From: Sclerurus mexicanus
Lineage: Eukaryota; Chordata; Aves; Passeriformes; Furnariidae
Assembly: GCA_013396755.1 (NCBI GenBank)
Contig: VWZF01005804.1
Coordinates: 108,297-172,296 of the forward strand
DNA length: 64,000 nucleotides
Reading direction: 5' to 3'
In this document: one piece after another, positions 1 through 12,190 of the stretch
How the letters are laid out: each line of letters begins with the position of its first letter
How positions within the stretch are numbered: the stretch's first letter is position 1
Notes under the pieces: generated by a model
Databases searched by the model: none
Told to the model about the DNA's origin: nothing
Seen by the model: only the letters and a program-made list of their open reading frames with translations
Translations under genes and position numbers: made by a program

Positions 1-415
1 GCATTTAAAAACTGGTGACAAAAATAATTTTGACTTTTGTGTTAGTAGTATTCTAGAACCCACTATCAGAATAAGAAAGTTATTTTTCTGTTATTTCAGA
101 GAAAGTTGGTATTGAACACAAAATCAAATATGCCTAAAATCCAGTGCTTGTTTGCAGGAATCTCTTTCCACAGTTGAAATGGATTTCCAAAATGTATTCA
201 GTTAGGTTCCTGAATCTAAATTCTCAGCTCTTCATAGCTTATGATAAAGTCCCAAGACAAAAGAGAATAGCTATAGAAATAAGGACCAATATTCTTTCCA
301 TTCATGTATCAGAATTGAAAAAATTTATGCCAACACTCCAAAAATAGTAGAATTAGAAACACATGTTCCACTGTCAAATGAAGTAAACAAGCTGATTTTT
401 TAAATTATTGGTTTT

Positions 416-690
416 ATTTACCAGTAAGTCTCACAATTTTATTCATTTCATTGTATTTGATTATTGCAAATATTTCAAGCAGGAATATAGCTTATCCTTA
501 AAAAAAAAAAAAAAAAGAGAAAATACTCCCAAAGGCCTAAATACTTAGATAGANATTTACCAGGAAGTCTCACAATTTTATTCATTTTATTGTATTTGGT
601 TATTGCAAATATTTTAAGCAGGAATATAGCTTATTTTTAAAAAAAAAAAAAAAAGAGAGAAAAGACTCCCAAAGGCCTAAATACTTAGAG
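416..690. repeat. near-tandem duplication across a single-N join
   Basis: Copy 1 (416-553) and copy 2 (555-690) both run from ATTTACCAG through an A-rich run to AAATACTTAGA, with one N between them at 554. By eye they differ at about seven sites, several of them C in copy 1 and T in copy 2, plus a length change in the poly-A run. The pair could be a real tandem duplication that has drifted, or two haplotype or contig ends placed side by side. The N at the junction favours an assembly cause. Confidence 0.8.
554..554. other. single-N contig join
   Basis: One undetermined base lies exactly between the two copies of a 138-bp duplication. Single Ns occur at five places in this window (554, 15552, 56175, 61859, 62802). 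Three of them lie at duplication edges, so they look like joins of uncertain length and not like single miscalled bases. Confidence 0.75.
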
Positions 691-2453
691 ACATTGACAC
701 CTTAATAATGTGTGTGTATGAGACATAAGTATATGATGGCAATATGTGCCTGTAAGTACCTGCATCTCTGCTAGTAAGACAAATATCCTACTATAAGGAA
801 TACTTAAGAGACAAGCAAGTGAACTTTGTGTAGGATGAATGCTTCATAGGCATCATCACATACCTCACAAATATGTGTCTATGCTTGCTCTTTAGTTTGT
901 AGCCTGGCTTGTTGGCGTGTGCTCAATTATTGCGTGAACGAGTTTCTGACCAACCTGTATTTCTGGCACAATCACACCATCAGCACAGTAATTATTTTGT
1001 GAGCTTCCTTGTATTTTTTGTTTCTTCCTCAATGCCAACTCACATAAAAATATTTTGATAAGTGATTGCCTCAGGTGTGTTAATTCAGGACAGACTTTTA
1101 AAAATATCTCTCATCCAGAAGTTGTTTCTCTGGCAGATGTGTTTGTTTTGAAGCTAAGGGAAGGTGAAGGGGAACAGCCTCCCTGCCTCAAGGACTCCTG
1201 TTTTGACTGCTGCTTTGTGCCACACGTGTTTTATGATGCTCTGAGCTTGCTGTCATTGATACCAAGTGCCCTGCACAGCAGCCTGGTTTCTGGTGATTGA
1301 CGTGTTTTCCTTTTTCCAGCCAATCAGCTGAACTGCTTGTTTCTCGTTGGTCACAAATACCAGAATCATCAGTGCTGCTGTCTTTGTTGGCACAGTCATC
1401 CTCCACAGGAAAGTTGAGACTGGTTCTGATGACTTTCCTCTGAGCAAAAAGCTATGTTTTGTGAGCTGCCGTGAGAACAAACCTGTCCCCCAACCGCTTT
1501 CTGTTTTAGAGTTTTACTGACCACTGCCACCCTGTTTTCCCACCTTCCTCCCTCTCCTCCACACAGACACGTGCACCAGGAAAGAGCCCTCTATCCACCA
1601 GGACAAGCAGTGTGGTGGGCTCAGAGCCAGAGAGAAGGCCCTGATGTCCCACTGGGACACTGCTGACACAGGACATCAGCTCCCCTTCCTCTGGGCTCTT
1701 TCACTTCAGTGTTATGGTGTTGAGGTGTTCTTGGTTAGACTTTCCAATTGCCCAAGATAGCTCTCCAAATTATTGTTAATGCATAGAATTTTGAACTGAA
1801 AGTGAATTTCGCTTGGGAATTTTTGCAAAATTCAGAGCTCACAGTAAATTCAGAGGCCTTGGAAATGTCCCAAATCAACTAAACTTTAGAAGGATTCCAA
1901 GAGATACGTGTTGCTTTTGTTGCAGTCCATTTCAGTTCTTCTTTTGTATCAGTGAAATGAGTTGTGTTTAGCTACGTGCAGCCAGTTCCTTCAAAAGCGA
2001 GAGCCTTGGGTGGTTGTATTATCAAACAAAAAAAAAATTGGCAGAAACTTGCATTCTTAACGCAGCCAAATATTTTGTACCCGAAGTATTGTCCTCCTTC
2101 AAAACACTTATGCATAGCATAACAAAATTACAGATTCCAAGGCCCTTTTCATTTCAATTTTAATTTAATTTAGAGTTTGCATGCCTAATAGTATTTTTAA
2201 TACACATTTCTGGAATTTGTGGTTTGAACTTTAGTCTTCTGAAAAATAATGTTTTATATAGGCACCATGTGTTTGGATCCAGGTTTATTTTGACTGAAGG
2301 AAATGATTTGTCAAGACACTTTCTCTTTAGCATTGCCCTCAAAGCTTGTGTTTTCCAATTAATGTTCTTATACTGGGTGTTCTTTCAGTGTGCCCAATCT
2401 TCTGCATGTATGTTTATTATGAGTTGGTTGAACCTAGAAAAACATTAAGAGTG

Positions 2454-2706
2454 ACAGAATCACAGAATGTTCTGAGTTGGAAGGGACCCACAAGGATCAT
2501 CGAGTTCAACTCCTGGCCCTGCGTAGGACACCCCAAGAGTCACTCCATGTGCCTGAGAGTATTGTCCAAACACTTCTTGAACTCTGTCAGGCATGGTGCT
2601 GTGACCACTTCCCTGGGGAGCCTGTTCCAGTGCACAACCACCCTCTGGGGGAAGAACCTTTTTTTTAATATCTAACCTAAACCTCCCATGGCACAATTTC
2701 ATGCCA
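2454..2706 (-). mobile_element. CR1 LINE 3' fragment, antisense
   Basis: The plus strand reads ACAGAATCACAGAATG, then GAGTTGGAAGGGACCCA, a short stretch ending ATCGAGTTCAACTCC, GGGGAGCCTGTTCCAGTGC and CCTCTGGGGGAAGAACC. This is the reverse complement of the 3' end of a chicken-repeat-1 (CR1) LINE, so the element lies on the minus strand. Like most bird CR1 copies it is a short 5'-truncated piece and has no usable reverse transcriptase frame. It lies within an SCFD2 intron. The open frames overlapping it are by-products of this repeat. Confidence 0.93.
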
Positions 2707-4729
2707 TAAAGAAATAGAGACTTTATTCAATAGCAAGTCTTTCAAGTTCAAGTTCTTTGAATGATCCTTCTTGAGTCATTCAGAAGATTCATGAGATGAA
2801 GCCGTTTGCTCTGACAACACAGTTCCAAAGAATAAAGAGCTATGAAAAGGAAAAAACAGTAATGTATTACCTGAAAGTGCCATAGCAGAGTGCTTTGTCA
2901 TCTTCTATCTCTGCCATCTTTGTGAGCAGTTATTTCTTTAACTTTGTATAAGTGCCTTCAGTGATTACTGCATGAAATACTCTAGCATTTTAGCAAGTAA
3001 TAGTTCTATTTGGCCTGATTTGTAAGTAAATATTTAGGTCTTATACTCCTAATGATGTTTGTAGTAGAAATGGACTTTTTTTTCATTTGAGGTTGACACT
3101 ATGTTGAATGCAGATAGTAAGTACGAAGTAGGAAAGTGCATAAAGCAAGTCTTTGTAAGCTCCGGTATAGTCATTTAATTGGTTTGTTGGTGTAAATGCA
3201 AAATTGCTTAATATTGTACTGGAGCTGCAGGACACCCTGCAATTGTAATATATATGCTGTCTGTGCCATCAGCTCAATGAAGATGGCTGGCAAAGTGAGA
3301 GTGAGTAAGAGAATAAACACCCATTACACAAATACTCGGCTCACTAATGCATCTATCTAAGGCTTTTCATGCTGCTTTCAAACTCCCTGGAATTCAAGAG
3401 CGCCTTGCCTGGAGAGCAGCGTTGAACAGGGAGCCCAGTGTAATCAAAGACAGCCAGCCTGAAGAGAGAGCCTGCCATCTCTCTGTGCTGGTTTCAAAGG
3501 GAAGAGTCTTTGCTGAAGGTTGCCAGGCAGAAAGTCTGACAGACCTACAGGATGAAAAACTGCCCAAAGACTAAATATAGGAAAGCTACAATAAGGAGAA
3601 GAAGGAGAGCTGTACCCTCAGGAGCTGGAGCCACAAGGATCAAAGATACCTGCTGTGGTGGTGAAAGCAAAGGAACCGCGCTTCACCCAAACACGGGTTG
3701 ATGACCACTTTCATTCTGTTGAGTGGATGCTGTTAAAAACCTTGTGGAGGGACAGGACATGGAGATCAAAAAAGGAATTAAACTGTTCTTTCACTTTTCA
3801 GAGCCAAACATTTGGAGTGTTTCATACTCCAGAGTGATATGACAAGAGCAATTGTATGGGCTCCATTGACATCGCTCCCAGAGAGTGGAGCAAGGCATTG
3901 TCAGGGGACTGTATTTTCTCAGGCAAGAAAGAGTTTGCTAGGAAACAGCAAAGTCATCAGACTTCTACAAGAGGTTAAGAGGAATCTGATGTAAAGCATC
4001 ACTTCCACATTTAAAATCAAAATGCAGTTTTGTAAAGCTTTAAATGAAGTGGAATGTTTGTGCCATTTTAGAGATAATTGGGGGAAAATGAAAGAAGTAT
4101 TTTCTTTGAGGTAAAGCTTCTCTATATTAGTTATGAGGCACTTGTAGAAGTATTGAAAATTCTGAAGTGGAACAAGCTAGAAACTGATTTTATACTATAA
4201 TGGACTTGATTTCTTTTTATTGGATGAACTGTAAAAGATTATTTGGTGCACTGGTGAAAACATATTGCATAAAATTCTTTCCCTTGCTAACCTCAGGCAG
4301 GGATTCCAGCATGTTTAGGCTGGACTCCTTGCTTCTACTGGGTAGTAATTTACCCTTCATTCCTTAAAGCCTCATGCGTATGTGTATCCAAAGTATACAC
4401 ATACCGCCCCAGTACTCTCCTCCCACTCTGGGAAAGGGAGGAAAGTAAGGAAGAAGGAATGGAGGAAGAGGCCCTCAGACTTCATGAGAAACTCCCCTAG
4501 GTTTCAGTGGAATCCATGGAGACTTTATTTCTCTGAAAATTAGCTTTAACTGGGTGTCATTCCCATTGACTTCCCTCTCAGCTGCTACAGAAACCAAGAT
4601 TCCATGAGTGTTTCTTTCTGGGCTTCTTCTCTGGTTTTCCTCTAGCATCTCAGGCAGCCAGTCACTGATAGTGCATAGCTTTAGACCTGGGTGAAGCAAC
4701 TATAAATAATGCTTGCCTTCATTTTACAG

Positions 4730-4849
4730 GTGAATCGCCCTCACCCTGGTGATCATCCTCTTCTGATCATCTTTATGGTTGGTGGAGTGTCAGTGTCTGA
4801 GGTCAAAATGGTGAAGGATTTGGTAGCAACACGCAAACCTGGTACCCAG
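4730..4849 (+). CDS. SCFD2: SCFD2 penultimate coding exon
   Basis: The exon is 120 nt, 40 codons in phase 0. It is preceded by the acceptor CATTTTACAG and followed by the donor CAG|GTAAAA. It encodes the hydrophobic strand LLIIFMVGGVSVSEV, then a Lys/Val helix and KPGTQ. The codons are intact, without stop or frameshift. Confidence 0.87.
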
Positions 4850-7800
4850 GTAAAAACGGTTTTAAACATACGGTTCTTATCTAAACAAAAACTAAGAAAA
4901 TTCATCATATAATGTTTCCTATAGCACTGGTACCAAACCTTCAGAAAGCCACTACCACATGGACAGGAATGATGTTAGGATTTTGCTGTGAAACATTTGT
5001 AGACAGCAAGTGTTTAAGCACCAAGGCAGCAACAAAAGTTCAAACTCAGGTTGGAGAGTTCAGAACAGGCATTAATTTGAAGGAGCTTTCATCATGTCTC
5101 AAAAGATTAGTTTCTTTGTATTCTTTATAAACAGAAACATTTGCTGTTCAAAAGGCTACAGGCTCCCTGGCAGTCCATCTACAGGACATAGTGCAGCGAT
5201 ACTCAGAAGGAATCTGTACCACCTAGTGACTTCTCAGTGGTGATCCTGCAGGCAAGCCAGTTAGCATTGCTGAGGAGCAAAATAAATCAGCCTGGATACA
5301 GCTGTACTGTTTCTGTGTCTGGCCGGGTATTTCTGATAGATATCTGGCCACAAGACCTTAAGCAGCCTGAAGTGGGTGATGTGGAGAAATCCCCAAGTCT
5401 CTGCATCCCTTGAATGTGCTGTTGCACTCATGGAAGGAGGATGGCTCCCACAGTGAAGCTTCACTAGCATCCATTTGGCTGGTCTTTGCCTCATTCATTC
5501 TCTGGCAGCAGAACTTGACTACAGTAGCTGTCATCTGAATGGAGAAGGGTGGAGAAGAAAAGGAGGGTGGATGAGCTCTGGTGGCCCCATAGATGTTAAA
5601 AAACATCATTAATTGTGGAGAACCAATCAGGTGTCTGTTGAGTACTGCAGATACAAAGGGTGATACAAAAACTCCAAAGTGCTGTGTAACCAGATGCATC
5701 ATAAGCATAACTCTAGTTTCCAGAGTGGCTTGTAAACATCTTGTTTTCAATTCCTATGGAAGGCAGTTTTGATTAGTGAGAAATCATTAGCAAAATGGAG
5801 CCAACTAAAGGCAGAGCAGCCCTTCGGTTTGACATGTGTTTTCTATGTTTTAGTTATCCTTGCAAAGCAGTCTCAAGCAGTATTTTGCAAGATGGAGTAC
5901 CATTTTTAGTGATGTTTTTTTGATCTGATAACATGTTTCTCCCCCATTAGCCCATTGCTAATCTCCTCAAAACAGCGAATTAAATTCTTTTCCCTCTTGG
6001 AGGGGAATTGAGTTGTGACACACTGATGGACAAGTTAATCCACACACAAAACGTATTAAGACACCCTGAAAGATAAACAGAGGGTTAACATCTGAGTTGT
6101 TTGAGAACTATGCAGGGAGATTTTCAGCTGGCTTTCTGGAGGGACTTAAGGCTTGACAGTGGTGACATTGGATCTGGTGTTGCTTTGCTTTGGCTTAACC
6201 CTGGCAGCAGGTCACCCTCTGAGGCAGATTCCTAAAGCATTTTAAGCTTTTACTGCATCTTGCCCTTTGTGCAAATGTGCTGTGTTAGAGGTGAAAGGAC
6301 TTCGGGGGAGAGCTGGGAGGAGGAAGAGAAAGAAGAAAAGAAGCAGTTGTGCAAGTCTCTCACATAAAAAAAGTTTATAAGTTTGTTGGATTTACCTGGA
6401 TTTCTGCACTATAGCTGTGAATATGCACCACCTGTTTAGGATTATTCTCTTTTCAAGAAGCCAGGCATTTATCTAACTCGAGCCAGGGTTTAACAGAGCT
6501 TTTTTGTGCTGTTTGGGCAGTCAGGTTCAGGCATCAGGGGAACACTGGCCTTCCAAGTCCCTTCCAGTCAAACAAAGCACTAACATTTATACTCATATTG
6601 GCTCTTAGAGAAATGGAGAAATGTGTGATTTCGAAAATCGAGGAAAGTAACTGAAGAAAAACTGACAGGGTTTACTTCAGCAATTGTTTGGAGTTGAGGC
6701 AAATGGCATTTAAATCTGGAAAAGGACACATGTTTCCATGCACACAACTGCTCTGCATCTGAATATAAATGACAATTTCATTTCTCATGGAGAAACACAA
6801 AGGATTCCAGTGTTTCTTACACATTGGGATTTTTTTGGATGGTGGTAAATAGCTCCCCATACCTAGTGAGAAGTACTTTACTTTCAAAGGAAGAAATTAC
6901 TTTTTCTGCTTTGAACAGGAGAGTAATAAAGGGGAAAGAGCATGAGAGGAAGTTTCACTCTCACTTCTTCCAACGTGCACAACCATCTATGTGGTTGTGG
7001 TTGAGGCAGGCAGACATAAATCCCTCCAGATGCACCAGCAGATGTTAGCTGCATCCTTCGCTGACCTCTGCTGGGGGGGAACTGTCCACTGGAGCTCAAT
7101 GGGTCGAGATGGGAGCTCCTGGCTCTTCCACCTTGGCTGCCACCAGGAGGGGTAGCCCTTCAAGTGAAGGATGAAAGACAGGCATGCTATACAGAACAAG
7201 TAGGTTTGCAAAGGATTGTCCTGAAGCGAGATGACTGGAGAAGAGATGGACATTACTTATCTGGGCAATTTCCCCCTTCTCCATAAAAATGAAAGAACAA
7301 ACATTCACATTTATCCCCCTCAATGAGCCCTCAGAGGTACTAGGGGGAAAGGAGGGAAGTCCCACTGTATTTGGCAGTATCCTTTCTGAGATGTTAAAGT
7401 TGCAAATCTCTTTTTTTCTCTCTGGGCTTGCTATTATTTGCACCAAACCCCTCAGGGTTCAGCGGTAGGACTCCAAGAAGAAATTGCTTTTATGTGTCAG
7501 TGGCTATTGTTGATGTTTGGCTTGTACACTCCAAAAATTTTGGTAACGCGTCCCTTCATGTTTTTCAGAGTTAAGCTGCGTGATAACAAGATGAGCACAT
7601 ACTGTGCTATAGTCTGGTTCTCATGTAACTTAAGTAAGACAGTGTCAGCCTTTGGCATCTGCAAATTACAGAGAGTTTTTCAGGCTTAGGAAGGAAGAGA
7701 TAATCAGTGTCAGTTTGCTGCAGATTGTGTGGGAGGACAAGGGAAGAGGAGAAGTAAGGGGGGAACTATCACCAGTACAGAAGGGATCCCTTCAGTACCT

Positions 7801-8862
7801 AAAGTGAAAAGATGACAGAAATAACAATAAAAAAAGTTGAAATGCAGCATTACCACACACTTAAGCCATGTGATGGACAGCACAAGTGGTTTGATAACTA
7901 CCGCTGTAGACAGACACACATACTCTCGTTGTTGATTTTTGTGCTTCCTCTCCTTGGGTTTGCACTGAAGAAGCAAGTTCATTTTCAAGTAGGCTAGTAT
8001 GATTAAATCTGCCCCCACATCCCTGCCTGCAGTCCTGACCCTATGGACACTGTAAGAGCAGTGTCCTATGACTTTGACCCTGGGCTAGCTCCACACATCA
8101 AGAGCATATGCACGCACTGATAGCTTTGTCCTGCAGAGACGCCTTCACACTGGGCAATTATATACTAGTTTTCACTTAAGGAAAACAGATACCTGCATCT
8201 AGCAGGATGGATATCATGGTTGTAGTGAGCAACAGTGTCTTTCATCAGACCCATCTGGTATTAAAAACTGGAAGAAACAAAAGCGATAGCATCTGACAAT
8301 GCTCAAGGTTGAGCCTGATGTGCAGAACATCGTGTGCCTGGTCTGAAGAGGGACTGTGGCTCCCTGCAGCAGGCTCTCAGCACTTCTGTGGTGCTTGTCT
8401 TACCTTCAACTGAGAGGAAACAGGCATCACTCAGATCTGTGCTATAGGAGAGGAAACCATTGCTTCATCAGCTGGTGCCTCACAGTGAACGCAATGGCAG
8501 TCACAACAAATCACTGGGTAGGATGTGGGTAGAAATATGTCAAAGCACACATTCATTAAGAGTACAATGCTACCAGTCATTATGCTCCGTAGAGTGATTT
8601 AACTACAGTTATTAGGGAGCAGACAGTTTCACTGGACAAGTTGTATTCCCTTGTCAGTAAACACCAGAAACACATAACCTGTCTAGAAGCAAACAGTTCA
8701 TATCCATGGCTCATTAGTACTGTCTCAGTCCCCTTCAGTCTGACTTGTTTCTTGTTCCCCTTTTTTCAGGTAATGGTGCTCTCCTCCGCACTCCTGACAC
8801 CACACAGTGCTGTTGAGTTGTTGTTTGCTCCAGACCGTCACCAGCCTGACACTGATATCTGA
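4730..8862 (+). CDS. SCFD2: SCFD2, C-terminal part (last two coding exons)
   Basis: Sec1 family domain-containing protein 2 is a Sec1/Munc18-like protein, a family that binds SNAREs in vesicle traffic; its own role is poorly known. Two exons are visible, 4730-4849 and 8770-8862, joined in phase 0, and together they encode the last 70 residues. The frame reads HPLLIIFMVGGVSVSEVKMV, then KDLVATRKPGTQ, and after the junction VMVLSSALLTP. It closes with ELLFAPDRHQPDTDI and a TGA. This agrees with the SCFD2 C-terminus as I remember it (HPLLI, VGGV, SEVKMVKDLVA, KPGTQV and ELLFA.DR.HPD motifs). The rest of the protein must lie upstream of the window. The gene converges on RASL11B, as in human 4q12, and that supports the call. 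A search of SCFD2 orthologues would settle it. Confidence 0.87.
4850..8769 (+). other. SCFD2: SCFD2 last intron
   Basis: This is a 3.9-kb intron with donor GTAAAA and acceptor CCCCTTTTTTCAG. No repeat family was recognised with confidence. A minus-strand open frame at 5358-5750 lacks an ATG-supported gene structure and matches nothing I know. Small pyrimidine- and purine-rich patches occur (near 6300-6350 and 7730-7770). Otherwise I see nothing distinctive. Confidence 0.8.
8770..8862 (+). CDS. SCFD2: SCFD2 last coding exon with stop
   Basis: The exon follows the strong acceptor TTTTTTCAG and has 30 codons plus TGA at 8860-8862. It encodes VMVLSSALLTP and then ELLFAPDRHQPDTDI. The final residues fit the expected C-terminal pattern (ELLFA, DR, HPD), although here HQPD replaces the HPD I would expect. 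The stop falls at about the expected place, so the protein is not truncated at this end. Confidence 0.87.
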   Translation, partial: VMVLSSALLTPHSAVELLFAPDRHQPDTDI

Positions 8863-10427
8863 CAGGGGAGGATCTGTGGAGAAGATGACTGAGTGCCTCA
8901 CCCAGAAACATCAAATCCCTGGTCTGTCACTCTTCTCAATAGCCTTCCAAAAACTGACATGTCACCTGCTGCAGTTACAGCTCCAGGTGAAGCAGCTGGG
9001 TATCTGGCTGCAAGGGAATATGGGCAGCTTATGGGCAGCTCTTCAAAACGGTGCAGTTGTCCAGCAACAAGTCCCCCCTCCTTAACAACAGCACTGTGCA
9101 GTCTGAATCACTCCCAGCCCCATTCAGCATGGTGACGGTGATTGTTTGTAATAATTCCCTAGAAACAGAGAAGCTGAGGACCAGATGATGCTGAATTTTC
9201 ACTCCCCAACAAGCAGTACTTTTTTTTGCTGAGCATTCCTGAAGGTTTTGCTGGGGTTGTGTCTGGTGAGAAGTGCTGCTGAAGAAGTGAAAGGCTAGCA
9301 AAATCCACCCTTTGTCACGCTACCTTGCAAAATGTGTGCCTTATACAATGTTAACAGTCTCTGATCTCACTTCGTCCCTCACTGCAGAGACATCACAGAG
9401 CACAGCCCTGATTTAGCAGGGACAGCAGCTCCTAATCCACTGATGCTTCCCTGGTAGGACTGGTAGAGGCAGGGAAGCGGAAAGTCATACTCAGGGGCTG
9501 GGTTACATGGCTGCTTCTCTCTCAGCTTTCTGTTTTCTGCTCTAGTTTCTCCACCCACAGTCCCAGGAGAAAAGACTGTTTCTGATGGCACACATCTCTA
9601 GATTTACGCAGGAGGGCATATGGGCTGTGTTGGTTTGATGATAACCCTGGAAGAATCCTCCTCTCACATACATTTAAAAAACAAGAGAGACAAAAAAAGG
9701 CATGATCCCATTTTCAAGAGGCCACAACACAGATTTTTTCTTGAGCTAGATTTCTGAACAGTGTGATTAGAGAACAGCTTTTATTTTTATTTTATGAGCA
9801 TGAAAGAGCTGCAATCAAATTCAGTTATGTAATTTTATAAAACTTTGCTACAATCTATGATAAAAAAGCAGCAGCCAATAGAAATTGTAGTTGCATGTAG
9901 CACCGAGATTTCCAAATTGCAGCATGGAGCTCTAAAGCTGCATCTTCTTTCTTCATCTAAGGAATGCTACAACTACAGCTTACAATGAGATGAGAATGTG
10001 AAATTATAAGTGGCATTCACTCTCTCATAGCATTCTTTATTACGCCAAAGAGTAGTTTAAATGGCAAGTAGTTTTTTGCAATTTATTCACTAGCTAGCAT
10101 TAGCTCTCCTCAGTGTTTCTAATGGTCTTCAGAAAAGGGTGCATTTTGGTTTAAGTTCACATTTGAGTCGATGGAAGGAAACAATGGACCGATTATAAAA
10201 CATGGACAATGTAGCCTCTATGGAAGAGAAGTTTATAAGAATGACTATAGAATGAAACTTTGTGCCATAAAAAATGAGAAATGTTATGAGACTGCAATAT
10301 TAAAATCTCAAGGAATAGTTTGAACAGCAACTGGAAAACAAATACCCACTCTCTTGATTTCTTTTCTGTCATCCTGTACTGTTTAATCTCAGAACATGGT
10401 TGTTTTGTAAATCCTGTAATTAATAAA
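8863..10427 (+). other. SCFD2: putative SCFD2 3' UTR
   Basis: Sequence after the SCFD2 stop. The first AATAAA on the plus strand that I find is at 10422-10427 (TTAATAAAGC), which would give a 3' UTR of about 1.6 kb. The 3' end is inferred only. Open frames here (8893-9135, for example) overlap each other in several frames and look accidental. Confidence 0.4.
10422..10427 (+). terminator. SCFD2: candidate SCFD2 poly(A) signal
   Basis: Canonical AATAAA, followed within about 60 nt by T-rich sequence (CTTCTCCTTTTCTCC). Usage is not shown. Another AATAAA lies near 11750 (GCTAATAAAGC) and could serve instead. Confidence 0.35.
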
Positions 10428-11504
10428 GCAATGCTCTTAAAATGGCAAACCTGATCCATCTTCTCCTTTTCTCCTAGCATGCAGAGCTACACTTGTGAGA
10501 GTTGCATATTCCTGAAACCCCTTTTACTTTTGCAGTATTTGATTGCCTCTAGGAATCTAGACCTTGCATCTCGGTAGGTGTCCTAGAATGTTTTCCACAC
10601 TCCACTCACGGGAAGGCGCTCACTTATGTCACATGGCCACTGCTGACCAGTGAGCTCAGGTACCCACACCTCTGAGATGCTGCTGCTTTCCTGAGATGAT
10701 GGAGGCTGCCAGTTGAGGGTCTTCAGTCCCTCACCTTTCTTTCATCAGGTGCTCTCAGGCCTCTGACTCGACCATCTAAAGATATACTGTACTGAGAAGG
10801 CAGAGGTTGAGTCTAAGCAGACACTGGTGATCTTGCATTTCGTGGGTCAAGTAGCACCTTTGACTGAAGCAAAAACTAGTTTTCCAGACCCACACACACT
10901 TTGGAGGAATCTTCTCAGCCAGTGAGGCCACAGCTGTGGCAGTTGGTGCAGGAACTCAGCCACCATCTCACACTCAGGTACTTCTAGACCAAAACTGCAC
11001 TGGAGGCTTTCCAGGACCTTATTCTAACAGTAAGCTCCTTATTTGTAGGAAGTAGCTGTAGCAGCTGCATATAGCCTGTGCTCAGGGAATAGGTCAGAGG
11101 ATGAGACATCTGCCAGTTTCATGTGAATAGGAACAGTACAGAAGATATTTGCTTGGGCAAGTGCAAGACCACAGCAAGGAGCGTTGAAGTCATCTGCATG
11201 TGACACCAAACAATACTCAAAAGGTAAGAAGAGGAGAAAACATAAAGCCACCCTTGGCAAATAGGTTTACTACTATATTAAAGAGCTAAGCAGTATTTGA
11301 TATAAGCTCAGACTGGAAGGGTGAGCTCAGTTTTGTTTTCAATTACAGCTGTGTGCTGAACAGGTGAGCCTGTACAACAGTCAGCCTAATCCCAGTACAA
11401 ACATCCTCCTAAGGAAGGCTCTCAGTAAATCTACTTTAAGGTAGTTGAAGACTTGCAATTTGATTAAGTTCTTCATTGTGATATAGCTCAATACATAAAC
11501 ATTC

Positions 11505-11520
11505 TTTTTTTTTTTTTTTT
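11505..11520. repeat. T16 homopolymer
   Basis: Sixteen T residues followed by AAGAAGAAG. It is a simple low-complexity run between the SCFD2 and RASL11B 3' ends and may be the antisense of an old poly-A tail. No attached retroposon body was recognised. Confidence 0.9.
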
Positions 11521-11880
11521 AAGAAGAAGATAGTGGCAGTCACTTAGAATTTGTGTTCTTCCAGATTTTGACCTACCTCACACCATTCCTTTCTCATTGG
11601 AGAAATACTGCAGCGTTGTTGACAAGGGGAAATGAAGAATCCCATTTCATTTGAGAGGTGTCTGCCTTATTCAGTTCCTTTCCTAAAGGAATTTCTTAAA
11701 AGGAAGTTGTAAAACAGTTGTGAGAGCTATTCCTCCTGTGATTTAAGCTAATAAAGCAACAGTATAGGCAGGAAAGGCCACCTTATTGTTTCTGCAATTA
11801 CTTTATATCAATATTTCACTGATTGTTACCCATTGTTTCTCACCCACAAACAACACACAAGGAAATACACAATTCAAGAA

Positions 11881-11886
11881 TTTAAT
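11881..11886 (-). terminator. RASL11B: candidate RASL11B poly(A) signal (ATTAAA)
   Basis: TTTAAT on the plus strand is ATTAAA, the common variant signal, on the gene's strand. It lies about 1.1 kb after the RASL11B stop codon, a length I regard as plausible for this gene's 3' UTR. I found no AATAAA on the minus strand between it and the stop. Inferred only. Confidence 0.4.
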
Positions 11887-12170
11887 GTTGAACCAGGCAG
11901 TTAGAATGAGAAATCCACTCCCTAGGAGGAGTAACTGTACACAAAATAAATAAGTTACAGTTTAAACAAAAGCACAACTGGCTTTTTAAAGTGCATGTGT
12001 GTAAGGCCCTCAGCTGTGAGCTCCATTGACTCAATACCAAAAAAAAAAATAAGTATAAGTCTGCCATGTGTTTAAGAATGAAGAAGGTCTGGCTCAGCTC
12101 AGAACAAGCCTTCAGCTTCATTGCCTGAAGCCAGCCAAGCTTCACACCTTTTGTGCCTACTGCATACAGG

Positions 12171-12190
12171 AGAGAGAGAGAGAGAGAGAG
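12171..12190. repeat. (AG)10 microsatellite
   Basis: Ten AG dinucleotides in a row, inside the likely RASL11B 3' UTR, where the mRNA strand reads (CT)10. Length polymorphism is likely. Confidence 0.95.

Larger units (their letters stand above)
1..4729 (+). other. SCFD2: SCFD2 intron (5' boundary outside window)
   Basis: This stretch lies upstream of the first SCFD2 exon seen here and ends in a good 3' splice site, TTTTACAG, at 4722-4729. I looked for earlier SCFD2 exons and recognised none. It holds a 138-bp near-tandem duplication around an N at 554, a CR1 fragment at 2454-2706 and a 75-codon ATG-started frame at 3347-3574 of unknown meaning. The rest is unremarkable AT-rich intron sequence. 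Confidence 0.7.

Noticed and set aside
2346..2702. Overlapping ORFs of 63-109 codons on both strands
   Set aside because: They fall inside the antisense CR1 fragment, and CR1 3' sequence often shows such open frames without coding meaning.
1..4729. Additional upstream SCFD2 exons
   Set aside because: No frame flanked by splice sites gave SCFD2-like sequence. The preceding exon is probably beyond the left edge.
5358..5750. 130-codon minus-strand ORF in the last SCFD2 intron
   Set aside because: Not recognisable, overlaps another frame on the same strand, and has no splice or promoter support. A transposon origin was considered, but no family could be named.
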